From Thermothielavioides terrestris NRRL 8126 (taxonomy: Eukaryota; Ascomycota; Sordariomycetes; Sordariales; Chaetomiaceae), in the NCBI RefSeq assembly GCF_000226115.1, contig NC_016461.1, forward strand, positions 806,001 to 870,000: DNA of 64,000 bases, read 5' to 3'. Shown here piece by piece: positions 22,247-32,753 of this stretch. How positions within the stretch are numbered: position 1 is the stretch's first letter; every line of letters begins with the position of its first letter. The translations under genes were made by a program, and so were the position numbers. The notes beneath the pieces are model-generated. The model worked only from the letters and a program-made list of their open reading frames with translations. It did no database searches and was not told the DNA's origin.

Positions 22247-25200
22247 ATCATATCGGCTAGGCCCCGCCCTCCGCGTACGCTGGCTCTCGCGGTCGTCGGT
22301 TGTCCGGCCAGGACGTCTGCTGGATGACTCCGGCTGCTGCTGCTGTAACTGATGCTACTGTTGCTCCTCGCGGGAGCAATCGCACCAGCGAGCCAAGACA
22401 GGGTGCCGCTGGCTGGGAGCGGGCTTGCCGGAAGATATGGCCGAGCTGGCCGGGCGATGTGGGCTGCGAAGCTAGAGCGGCGGCGTGTGGAGGAGAAACG
22501 CGCGGCTCGATTTCATGGTCCACCGTCACGGAGGCCCGAGAGAAGGACGACAGGACCGCAGGCGCGTCTCGACGCTCTCTCGATCCGGGGGCGCTGCCGA
22601 GGCAGCTCGCTTGCTCCTGACCGGCTAGGTACTGCGTGCGGGTGCGAGTCTGCTACTCGTGGACTGAGGAGCGACGCGGCGGCCGACCGAAGATCACTGC
22701 AGCCCGCGTGCCTCAGCCGGCTTGGTTGAACAGTTAACGTATTATAATGGTTATCTCCAGGCGGCAGGGACTCGGGGCATCAGACCGAACAGCCCAGCAA
22801 CGGGCCCATTGGTCAGCCCGAGGAAACCCGAAAACCAAAACCAATCCGTATATCTGTCAGGATTCTGGGATAGACGAAGTCAGCGGAGCGGGGGGCGTGC
22901 TCGAGTCAGGATGAAGCTGGTAGGGTAGCGTTTCGAACTGGAACTCCAGCTCTTGGCCCGTCTTTTATTTGTGCGCCCGTCCCATGTGGCGCTCCGGTGC
23001 AGAGCAGTACCTAATCCGTAATTCCAAGGACGCTCAGGTCAGAGGAGGAAGAGAAAAACAGGGAAAAAGAAAGGCACCACTTTTGGTTGTCCCGTCACGC
23101 AGAGTCGGGCAGAGGACGAAGCCAGGAACGGGACTGCGCCTTCGCGGGGCAAAGCGTCCGACGCAAGCAGCTCCGATGCACGACAACACGATACCTCGCA
23201 CCCTGCCCCCTGCAAGGGTAACAACTGTGCGGATACCGGTACATATTCCACACAATGCACACACTACTGCAAGTACGGGAATAGGGAAATGCTAAGGTTG
23301 GCTCCAGCCACGGGCTGCAGTCGGCCAGGACCGGGCGGAAGCCCCTGGAAGACGTTGACTGCGTTCTGTTCGAGCTGGGCCTTGCAAGAGCAACGCAACC
23401 GGCTTTCTGCACCTGAAGTGCTGAAGAGAGAACTCAGCAGTGCTTGAAACGCAAAGAAACGACAAGGGTGGGGGAAGGATGGGGGGTCGCGAGGCCGATC
23501 GAGGTCTGGAGCTTCGACTTCATGTTGGGTCCCCTTGCAGCTTGCACTCGAAAAGCGCGTGCTCCACTCTAAACCGGACTGCTTAGGTTCTGTGCTTACT
23601 GGGGCAATTGCCACAAGAACCTGCCGATAAGTTCCTTCCCCAGGCCTTCTCTGGGACGCCGGACATGGCTGCCTAAGGTGGCCTGACAGGCGCGGAACGC
23701 ATACCTGACAGTACTTTAACCAACTTCGGCAGCTCCAGGCCACCGGCAACAGAACGCGATCCCATCGCAAGACCGGGTTGGGCTTCAGACTTGGTGGTGG
23801 CAAGTCGACCTTCTGAGGCCCCGTCGAGGCAGACTGCTGCTGCGAACGGTTTTGGGGTAGTTAACTGAGTGAGCTGTTGTGGCGAGCCAACCCCAGGTTC
23901 AGTTCTGGAATGGCCGATTGTCTTGGCTCCAAGAAACCATCAGCCTATCAGCCTACTGTGCGCCATCCAGGGCTCCACGATCGCTGATTGGCTGTTCGGG
24001 TCCACATTGCCGTATTCCGTCGTGTGCGCTAGCGTGTTATCTCTGTTGTTGCCACCAGGAAGCAGTGAGCAGTGAGTGGGGAGGGCAAATCCCGTTGCAG
24101 CCAGTCCACATTCCGCTCTGCGATTTGTAAATACTTGTAAACGGTAGGTTCCGAAATTAGTCTTGGCGGGACCTCTTTAAGATCCAGCCCTCTTTAAGGA
24201 TAACCTCTGGATCGGGTTGTATGGTCGCAACTGACAATTGCGGCAGTGACGATTCCCCGCTGCCCCGTGGGGCGTTCTTGTGGTTCCCGCATCTGCGACC
24301 TCACTTTTACGTGAAGATGGCTCACTTATGACTCGCGCGGTTCAGCTCATGAACCGGCGACGCCACGGAATAAATTAATGGAGCGCTTGGGCGAGCGATC
24401 TTCGAGATCGCATCATGGCCCGCAGACCGAAGATTGTTCCGTCTCAGTCAGGAGTATGAACGATTACGCTGTGGTGGATATAGGAACGGAGGTGTTCCTA
24501 TAACCAAGGTACGGCAAGTACTCCGTACCTCAACTACTCCACTGCCGCAAGGGTTGTCGATTGAAATTGACTCTTCGCAGGGCTTTCTGGCCCATTTCAC
24601 CCACGATGTTAGGCACGGCCGCAGTCACCCATGCGCGATCCGCAACGGACAAGCGACCGATAGTGTACTCTCGCATCCTGGTCGGCGCGGCGCGGTCCGC
24701 AACTGGAAGTACTGCGGTACAACGCTACTCTAGAGTACGACTGATACGTGTACCTACAGAGTCGCATTGCCCTTGCACACCGCAAGTGGATGTCCGGCAT
24801 ACTCCCGTAGATGGCGGCCGAACCGAATGGGAAACCGACGCCGGGACGCGGCAGTTTCTCACAGAGGACCCCCAAGTGGTGATCAAGAGTGACGACGGCA
24901 GCTGTCAGGCATCGGCCGGCTCGGCGACAACTGCTCACCCCCTCACGGGCCCCGCGCGCCGTCGCCCTTTGATTGGGCCAGCTGGGCGCTTACATGCCGG
25001 CACCACCAGACCTCTCACGGCCTCTCATTGGGCACTGGACTGTGATTGACCTGCCGCTTGCATCTCTCAGGTTGCGCGGAATGGCTGTTTGCCAGTGCGA
25101 GGGCGGCAGCACGGATGGCCCCAAAGCGCAAGATAGGTGGCTTGCCGCCCTCTACCACAGTAATAAGTCGCGGCTGCGATCCGCTCCCGTCCTCTTTGTT

Positions 25201-25483
25201 CCGCTGCTATGACCCGACCAACTGTGAGCTGGACCATCGCCGAGTCCGCTGTCGCCGGCGACTGAGGGCTGAATCCATCACGGCCCGTTTGTTGCGATTC
25301 TCAGAAGTTGGTGTGAGCGAGTCCCCAGCGGCCTCCGGCGACCCCTCGGAACCTCGAAGCACCGAGAACGGCACCCGGGCAGCAAGCACAAAGCGAGCGG
25401 AGTAACTTGGGCCGGAAACGGCGCCTAGTGAGCGATTGTGCTGTGCATCAGAAGCTCACGAAAGGAGAGAGGAGAACTCAACG
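22247..25483. other. Long intergenic region between divergent kinase and membrane-protein genes
   Basis: Over 3.2 kb with no gene I can support. It contains the truncated copy of the inverted-repeat element (24118-24180) and, at about 24500-24760, several GTAC-rich motifs (for example GTACTCCGTAC). Several ATTGG (inverted CCAAT) boxes precede the ATG at 25484. Frames of up to about 180 codons on either strand overlap each other and look accidental. Confidence 0.5.
24118..24180 (+). mobile_element. Truncated copy of the 11153-11528 inverted-repeat element
   Basis: Bases 24151-24180 repeat the element terminus exactly, in right-end orientation and ending TCTTTAA. The preceding bases from 24118 (GCGATTTGTAAATACTTGTA...) match, with a few substitutions, the reverse complement of the subterminal sequence next to the left end at 11185-11220. 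The rest of the element is missing. Confidence 0.75.
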
Positions 25484-26442
25484 ATGGGCTCGTACGTCAT
25501 TCTCCGTCGGCCATGGAGGGCCAAGAAGCCGCTGTACTTCGGCATGATCCCCGAGCTGGGCGGCACCATCGCGCTGCTCGTGCTCTTCGGCCTGCAGAAC
25601 CCCGACGCCTTCCGGACCCTGTTCTGGCGCATCGGCTTTGAACACGGGCTCAACTCGAACCCCAACATGATCCTCTACGCCTATGCGAACTTCCGCCCCT
25701 TGCCCTCCATCCCCTTCGTGTGGTCACAGACGTGAGTTGCCCCATCCGTCAACCCAACCCAGGCCGCACGCTGCCTGCTGCTCCAGGCAGGAACTAACAG
25801 GAAGGACGCCCAGCCTGACGAGCTTCAACGTCGCCATCTCGATCCTGTCCCTCTTCGTGCTGCTGGCCAAGATGATCGCCACCATCATGAAGGTCTTCTA
25901 CCCGGTCTTCGGCGTCTTCGTCGGCCTCAGCCTGACTGCCCTCTACGCGACGAGCGTCGGCGGCCAGGCCGGCCCCGACTACGCCGACCCGCGCTACCCG
26001 AGCCCCGTCCCCTGGTATATCCGCATGGGCTGCGACATCGCCGCGCCCTACAACGCGGTCGGCGACTGCAAGATCGCCAAGGGGGCGTTCGCCGCGACGG
26101 TGTTCATGATGTGAGTTCTAACTGCCGTGCCGTCTTGTCTTGCCTTGCCTTCTCAAAACAATCCTGCTGCGTTTTGATTCGAAGACTTACCGAAAACAAA
26201 AAACATACAGGACCCTCTATCTGTGCCAAACCGCCTTCGCCATCTGGTCCATGCTGCCCAACAAGGAACTCGACAGGGTGGAGTCGGACGACGAGGAGGA
26301 CGGCTCGGTCCGGAAGGACAAGGCCAGTTCCTCCGTGGAGATGAAGTCCTCCTCGGCGCCGAACCCGCAGGCGACGCCCTTCACGCCGCGGACGCAGGCG
26401 TTTCACACGCTGGACAGGAAGCTGCCTCTCCGGGACAGCTAA
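25484..26442 (+). CDS. Four-span integral membrane protein, MARVEL-like
   Basis: Exons 25484-25731, 25814-26110 and 26211-26442 (introns 82 and 100 nt; donors GTGAGT) give 258 residues. Hydrophobic segments lie near residues 20-40 (MIPELGGTIALLVLFGL), 85-105 (FNVAISILSLFVLLAKMIA), 108-130 (FYPVFGVFVGLSLTALYATS) and 178-200 (GAFAATVFMMTLYLCQTAFA). The loop between spans 3 and 4 has two cysteines (MGCDIA and GDCKIA) that could form a disulfide. The C-terminal about 50 residues are hydrophilic and acidic/Ser-rich (RVESDDEEDGS), probably cytosolic. The topology is that of fungal MARVEL-type proteins, but I recognise no specific family or substrate. It is convergent with the GH79 gene, 375 bp away. 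Confidence 0.85.
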
Positions 26443-26817
26443 AGGGGGAAAGGTGGTCCTCTCGTCTCGAGGGGAAAAACAGGCCACGGTCGAGGACCGT
26501 CAGAGCTTGCAGGCAGAGCTGTGAAATGGGCCGCTGCTCTGCTGGTCGGGGCAATCGTTTTCTCCGTTGTCCCGGCGGGAACATCGGAGCCTGGGTTGGA
26601 TCATCCATGGTCAACGCGGTACGCATTGCGGGTTGCTCTGGGAGTCGGGAGTTCGGGTTACGCGTTGGTCTGGAAAGGATATCTCGATCTCGTCTTGTTG
26701 TTAGTGTAGTTGATACACATCACGCACCTGCCCAGTCAGGGCCGTCTAGTCCGCCACTAGTCTTCTCAACAACGTCGCACTCCCCCCTTTTTCCCCTTCC
26801 CTGCCTTGCTTCCCCAT
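26443..26817. other. Short intergenic region between convergent genes
   Basis: The 3' flanks of the membrane-protein gene and the GH79 gene. A pyrimidine-rich run at 26780-26815 lies just downstream of the GH79 stop. Nothing else is visible. Confidence 0.6.
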
Positions 26818-28726
26818 CTAACAATCCCCCTCCTCCTCCAAATCCAACAACGCAGCGCTCGAATCCGGCACCCGTACCCTGACCACCCCGCCCTCGCCGA
26901 CAACCACTCTCTCCCCGACGGTCACGTTGGCCAGCCTGACGGGCCGGCCGCGGGCGAGCTCGTAGTTGTAGCTCCAGCCGTCGAAAGTGACGCCCGTGAT
27001 GGCGTCGCTGCCGTTGGCCAGCAGGCGGCGGACGGCCAGCGCGCGGCCGGGCGTGGCTGCGGGCAGCCGGAGCGCATACTCCGTTTCGCCGCGCGGTGGC
27101 GGGGGGGAGGGCAGCGGCACCAGGCCGGCGCCGGCGACGGTGGTGTTGTAGGAGCGCATGTTGATGAGGATGATGCGCGAGAGGCGGGTGCCTTCTGCGG
27201 TGGGGGGTTAACAACAGGCGGGAGTGGGAAAGGGGGGTAGATGGGGGAAGGATGCGTACTGGAGGTGTAAATTGCGTAGGCGGACTCTGGGATGAGGTCC
27301 GAGCTGGAGGAGTTGCTGAGGGGGATCTCGACCACGGTGGCGGGGGAACGGCGCAGGTTGCCGAGGGCCGCGGCCACTGTTATGGAGCCGTAGTAGGGCG
27401 CCTTGGTGCCGATTGTGGCGAGGGATGTTGAGATCGGCTGCCATGCGGCGTACTGTACCCGAGCAACACGTAAATACATCGGCTACGTACGGCTGGGAGA
27501 GAGACGGAGAGCAAAACGAGAGCCAAGCGACATACCCGGTAATTCGTCCCCATGTGCATGTGCACGCGCTTGAAGCCGACGGAGGCTGCGTAGAGATTGA
27601 AGTCCACGCCCCAGAGCGCGGCGCCAAAGGTGTTCGACAGGCCCGGGCGACCTTGGTTGTAGAGCGAGTTTGCCTCGCCGAAGATGAGCGGCGGCACGCC
27701 ATCTCTGGAGGCGGATTGAGCAAGAATGGCGTTGTACTCCTTAATGTGGGCGTCGACGGAGCGTTTGGTCACGGCGTGGTTCATGAGCGTGCCCTGCAAG
27801 GTCACGCCTGGGGACGTCGCGCCACTTATGTAGCTTGAGAGTATGTTGGTGAATGAAGCAAGCGGTTGGATGACGTTGAGGAAACATACTTGTGCGTTGA
27901 GAATAGTTTGATGTCCTTGTCGTCGTCCAGGCCGGCCGCCCATGTTGCTGGGGCTTTCAGGTGGTTGCCAGTGCCGCCAAAGTCGGGCGCCATGTAGCCG
28001 TAGACGTCGTCGGTTGCCAGCTCAGGGCAATGCTCCTCAATTAGCCTCTTGATAGTCCTGGTGCCATTGAGCCATTGGAAGACGTAAAGACTTTCGTTCC
28101 AGTCGGGCGGTCTCACGGGACCCTGCGCTGACGTCGAATACAAGTCTGGCTCGTTCCCGTAGCTCCAGGCATAGAGCTTCCCGTCGCCGAGAGCCTTGCA
28201 GGCCAGAGGCACCGTGTCGAGCAGGGTCTGCCACCCGCTCGAGCGATTGGCGCCAAGACCGAGATTGAAGCCGTGGCTGAACTTCACATGCTCCCAGGTG
28301 TTGTAGGATTCAAAGAAGGACGGCCCGATGGTGATGGTCGTCGGGTAGTCGGGCGAGCGTGCCGGGTCGACGGTGCCGTTGAGGGCGAAGGGCAGGGAGG
28401 CGTCATAGAGGGCATAGTCCTGGGTATTGCCGCCAACGCGGATGTAGGGCTTCGTACCACTGATGCGCCCAATATTCTCCAGGAGAGTGGCCGAGTAGGT
28501 ATTGGGGTGCGACTTGTTCCCTGGGCCATTCAGCACACTGGGCGGGAACACAAGCCGGATGCCAGCAAGGTAACGTACCTGCAAAGTCCGGAAAGCTCGA
28601 AAACTCGATGCTGTAGCTCACAAAGCCGTCGAAGACATCATTGTGCGGCACCGAGCTCGCAACAGGGAGCTCGGCGCTCACCAGACGCGTGTTGGTGAGC
28701 GTGTAGAGGAGAGTCACTTGCTTCAT
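26818..28726 (-). CDS. Glycoside hydrolase family 79 protein (beta-glucuronidase type)
   Basis: Exons 28726-28579, 28520-27890, 27833-27536, 27452-27260 and 27194-26818; all phases agree, giving 548 residues. The retaining (beta/alpha)8 catalytic domain shows the general acid/base Glu173 in YGNEPDLYS and the candidate nucleophile Glu313 in FGEANSLYN. YIRVGGNTQDYALYD and HMHMGTNYR also match GH79 proteins. The C-terminal about 130 residues (EYALRLPAATPGRAL, DGWSYNYELARGRPVRL) form the GH79 beta-sandwich. Fungal members remove glucuronic or 4-O-methyl-glucuronic acid from arabinogalactan and similar glycans. Several NxT/S sites fit secretion, but the N-terminus (MKQVTLLYTLTNTRLVSAEL) is only a marginal signal peptide, so a further 5' exon is possible. 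It is divergent from the SSADH gene. Confidence 0.88.
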
Positions 28727-30160
28727 CGGGCAACGGGCATTTAGGCCTCAAGTTCAGGCGGAGCGCTCGAAAAAATGGACTACTCCGAGAAGGCGACGAA
28801 CAACGAGATGGAGATACGGTCCTCATATCCATCAATCACCGCTGCATCGTGCCCTTCGCAGCTTTCTCGGATGAGCAGCTCTCGGCCATGAGCTCGGCCA
28901 AAAAGGTTGCATGGGCAGGCAGGGGGGCCAAGGCGTATCCAAACACGCTCGACACGACAGCCGCTGACGAAGCAGGACAAGCGTAGGTGGGATTACTGCA
29001 GCGAGTCCCGTGGGCGCCTGGTGAGGGGCTCGCATGCAGGCTGAATGGAGAGATCGACATCGCGTCCGGGGAAGTTCACTCGCCGACGTTGCTTGCTTGC
29101 CCGTCTCGGTGGAGTCCAGCCACCGGGACCGAAGATTATTTCAGTGCCTCAAAAAGGCCGAGAAGTGGCACTGGAGACGTCGTGTGATCCGTACGGTCAA
29201 ACATTAACTGAAATCTCAATTCTTCATCTAAAAAATCTGTTTCTGAAGCGAGAAAGATGACCGACGATACCGACTGCTCCGACATCCGAGGCGAACAATG
29301 CTGCGAGAGAGGTGAATCCCACAGAAGAGGGGTTGTGCCACGCGAGGCAGCGCTGGCTCGTCCAGGAACCCGGAGTAGTTAACGCAGCGCACTGCACCGT
29401 ACGGAATACGGAATACAGATGGTCGAATAACAACCTGACAACCTGGAAGGCAGGGAAAGCGTGAGTGCTGAGGTGCTAAGCTAATCCGTACCTGGTAACT
29501 ACCTTACCTAATCCGTAGGCGGTGATCAATGCGGGGTTTCCAAGAAGCTCCGAGACGCTGCTAAACTGTGGTAGTTGAAGGACCACAGGAGAAAGGCTCG
29601 AGTGGATTAAGAACGGGCGCAAGCATGACAACACTGTGTACCACGGCAGGGCAGGAGATGCAGGATTCAGAGAGCTTTCCATGGTTTGTCTGAGAAGTGT
29701 TCAGCACCCGCGCAGTCATAGGTCAATTATTGTGAAGGTCAGGAAGGTGTTCCCCACGGCGCCCCGTCGGTACCCGTTCGTGCCCTTGCCGTTGCCGATG
29801 CTAGGCGCCGTTGTCCCCGCCTGCCGGATCCGCTGAGCCCGGGCCGGGCACGCCCGAGAGCCGTGGTTAATTCGCAGTTCCCAACGCAACCGGGTCGGCG
29901 ACGTCATCATCTCTACCCGCAAGCTGCAACTGCAACTTGCAGCAGAGGGCCTCCAGCTATCAAGGGGGACGAAACACTGGGCAACTCGAGGCTCGCAAAT
30001 CACACGGCAATTCGAAGCATTGGCGGCTGGCCGAGCTGCTGTGGTGCACGCTTGGCATCCGGATACACACTGTGGTAATCCGAACCTCGGTACTCAGTAC
30101 CGTTTCCTCGGACTCGGCCACCTGCCGCCGCATTTCGCATTCCGCGTTCCATATTCCCGG
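28727..30160. other. Divergent intergenic region, GH79 / SSADH
   Basis: About 1.4 kb with no supportable gene. It holds AATCCGTA-type motifs around 29482-29520 and CCGTACGGAATACGGAATAC near 29398. These recur elsewhere in the window's non-coding DNA and look like decayed repeats. Confidence 0.5.
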
Positions 30161-31902
30161 ATGGCCTTCCTACAAAGGGCGCTCTTCCCCGCCTCACGGG
30201 CCGTAGCAGCGCGGTCTCAGTTCCGGCGGTCAGCGCTGCCAGCCATAGCCAACCCCTTCGTGCGTCTGTCGTCCACTATGAGGCCCAAGGTACTGTACAC
30301 ATACATAACTCGGCTCACGCCCACCACATGCTCGTTGCAGCGACCGGGCAGCTAACAACTCCACCAGCTCAGAGACCCGTCGCTGTTCAAGGAGAATGTG
30401 TGCTATGTCAATGGCGAGTGGGTGGCGGCCGGGTCGGGCAAGACATTCGAGGTCCATGGTGAGTCTCGCCCGTCCGTCTCAGCCGGGTTCGTCGCCTTTT
30501 GCTCACTCCTGGTCTAGACCCAGCCACGGGCGAGCTCATCGGCACCTGCCCCGAGTTCGACGCCCAGGATACCGAGAAAGCGATCAAGGCAGCCGAAGTG
30601 GCTTTCGAGGAGTTCCGGCACAGGACGGGCCGCGAGCGCTCCAAGCTGCTCCGGAAATGGTACGACCTCATGGTGGAAAACGCCGGCGACCTGGCCACCC
30701 TCATCACCTGGGAGAATGGGAAGCCAACCGCGGACGCCAAGGGCGAGGTGACGTACGCGGCCAACTTCCTCGAGTGGTTCAGCGAGGAAGCGCCGCGCAT
30801 CTACGGCGACACCATCCCCTCGTCGGTCCCGGGCAACCGCGTGTTCACCATCAAGGAGCCCGTCGGCGTCTGCGGCCTCATCACTCCGTGGAACTTCCCC
30901 GCCGCCATGATTACCCGCAAGATCGGCCCAGCCCTGGCCGTCGGCTGCACCGTGGTGTGCAAGGCCCCCGGTGAGACCCCGTACACGCCCCTCGCGCTGG
31001 CCGAGCTCGCCCACCGCGCCGGCATCCCCAGGGGAGTTGTCAACGTCATCACGGCGCTCAACAACACCGCCGAAGTGGGGCAAGTCCTGACGACGAACCC
31101 GACGGTCCGCAAGGTCTCCTTCACCGGCTCCACCCCGGTCGGCAAGCTGCTGATGAAGCAGTGCGCCGGCACGCTGAAGAAGCTCTCGCTCGAGCTGGGC
31201 GGCAACGCGCCCTTCATCGTCTTCGACGACGCCGACATCGACCTGGCCGTGGCGGGCGCCATCGCCTCCAAGTTCCGCTCGTCGGGCCAGACGTGCGTTT
31301 GCGCCAACCGCATCTTCGTCCAGCGCGGCGTCTACGACGAGTTCGCGGCCAAGTTCGCCGACAAGGTGCGCGCCTTCCGCGTCGGCAACGGCTTCCAGCA
31401 GGGCGTCACCCACGGCCCGCTGATCCACCAGCGCGCCGTCGACAAGGTCGAGCAGCACGTGCGCGACGCCCAGCAGAAGGGCGCCACCGTCGTGCTGGGC
31501 GGCCACAAGCTACCGGACCTGGGGCCCCACTTCTTCCAGCCGACCGTGCTGACGGGCATGACGGCCGAGATGGCCATGGCGGCCGAGGAGACGTTCGGCC
31601 CCGTCGCCGGCCTGTTCCCCTTCGACACCGAGGAGGAGGTGGTCCGGCTGGCCAACGCGACGCCCGTCGGGCTCGCCGGCTACTTCTTCTCGCGGGACCT
31701 GCACCGCGTGCACCGCGTCGCCGAGCACCTCGAGGTGGGCATGGTCGGCGTCAACACGGGCCTGATCTCGGACCCGGCCGCGCCGTTCGGCGGCGTGAAA
31801 GAGAGCGGCTTCGGCAGGGAGGGCTCCCTGTACGGCGTGGCCGAGTACCAGGTCACCAAGATGGTCACGTACGGCGGGATGGGCCGGCCGTTGCAGAGGT
31901 GA
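30161..31902 (+). CDS. Succinate-semialdehyde dehydrogenase, mitochondrial type
   Basis: It oxidises succinate semialdehyde to succinate with NAD(P)+, the last step of the GABA shunt. Exons 30161-30289, 30368-30458 and 30518-31902 give 534 residues. The N-terminal about 40 residues (MAFLQRALFPASRAVAARSQ) are Arg/Ala-rich without acidic residues, typical of a matrix presequence. The aldehyde dehydrogenase fold is complete: TPWNFPAAMITRKIGPALAV (cofactor loop), FTGSTPVGK, general base Glu299 in LELGGNAP, catalytic Cys333 in GQTCVCANR and C-terminal PFGGVKESGFGREGS. The GQTCVCANR and PFGGVKESG contexts are those of SSADH (UGA2/GabD) rather than of general aldehyde dehydrogenases. The first intron, 30290-30367, has a GTACTG donor; the second, 30459-30517, has GTGAGT. 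The cofactor preference is not readable from sequence with certainty. Confidence 0.93.
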
Positions 31903-32230
31903 GGGCACATGTGTGCGCCGACGGGAATGCACTGATTCTTGACGGTCTGATGACGGAGTGAGTCACAATGACCTGCTCGAGATTGGAGATACTCGGCAGG
32001 CGTTTGCTAGCTCCCGGCTAAACAGTTTATCTAGCTATCGATGTTAAGGGCGACTTGGAGGATCCTACTACTCCTTAGACCCTCCGTGGATGTGCGGGTT
32101 GCATTTTGCCGTGGTTTTGCGGCACACAATCTACCAGAACTTGAGTCGCCTACAGCTCTGCGCCTTCTTACTATGATAATTTGCGGTTGATGGTGTCGAA
32201 ACTTGCAGGTCATCCCTCCTTTACCGTGTC
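31903..32230. other. 3' flank of the SSADH gene
   Basis: No gene seen. The last 100 bp may hold further decayed sequence belonging to the APH-like remnant, but no frame there is convincing. Confidence 0.4.
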
Positions 32231-32526
32231 ATGGCCAGGTCGTGCCGCCTCGAGTGGAAGATGGAGCCCAGACCGACTGAGGATCTGGTCTGCTGTCACA
32301 ACGACTTCTCGGCGCACAGTGTCGTCGTCGGCCCGGACACGCTGAAGGTCAAGGCCATCGTCGACTGGGAGTATGCCGGTTTCTCCCCCCGGCCGAGGTT
32401 GAAGCCGAGTATTTCTGCCGTCTCGGCCCGTCTGTGGCTTTCGCGGGAGAAGTCGACGATGTGCAAAGGCTCTCGGGTACTGTGCAAGAGACTGGGCACA
32501 TCACGATGAGGGTGCAGGGAAGATAG
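32231..32526 (+). pseudogene. Remnant of an APH/choline-kinase-like phosphotransferase
   Basis: The frame starting at ATG 32231 encodes LVCCHNDFSAHSVVV and IVDWEYAGF. This matches the Brenner motif (H-x-D-x4-N) and following IDWEYAGF of the fungal aminoglycoside-phosphotransferase-like kinases. The metal-binding Asn expected after HND is replaced by Ser. At the C6 run 32385-32390 the homology leaves this frame and resumes in the next one (AEVEAEYFCRLGPSVAFAGE), ending at TAG 32524-32526. The N-lobe of the kinase is absent, since only about 20 codons precede the motif. A truncated, frameshifted and active-site-altered copy is therefore the best reading; a sequencing error in the C run would cure the frameshift but not the missing N-lobe. 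Confidence 0.7.
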
Positions 32527-32753
32527 GAGCCCCCAACCTGGTGTCTGAATTGGGCTAAGGAGAGTCAATTCCTAATGCTTAGCAGGGGCATCGGCGCGTG
32601 ACGATCTCCCCGTTCGAGTCGTGGCTCCAAGCTCCTTCACTTTGTACGCTCGGTGTCTCTCGCCGCAGTCCCTGCCCCAGGCGTGCTTTCTCTTCCCCCT
32701 CAACCCACCCGGGTCAACCTCTTGATGCCATCGTTGGTCTTCTTTTGGTACAG

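Noticed and set aside
23264..23803. 179-codon minus-strand frame with an internal GTATGC donor-like site
   Set aside because: Could be an exon of a small gene, but no acceptor or downstream exon gave a convincing protein and there is no family match.
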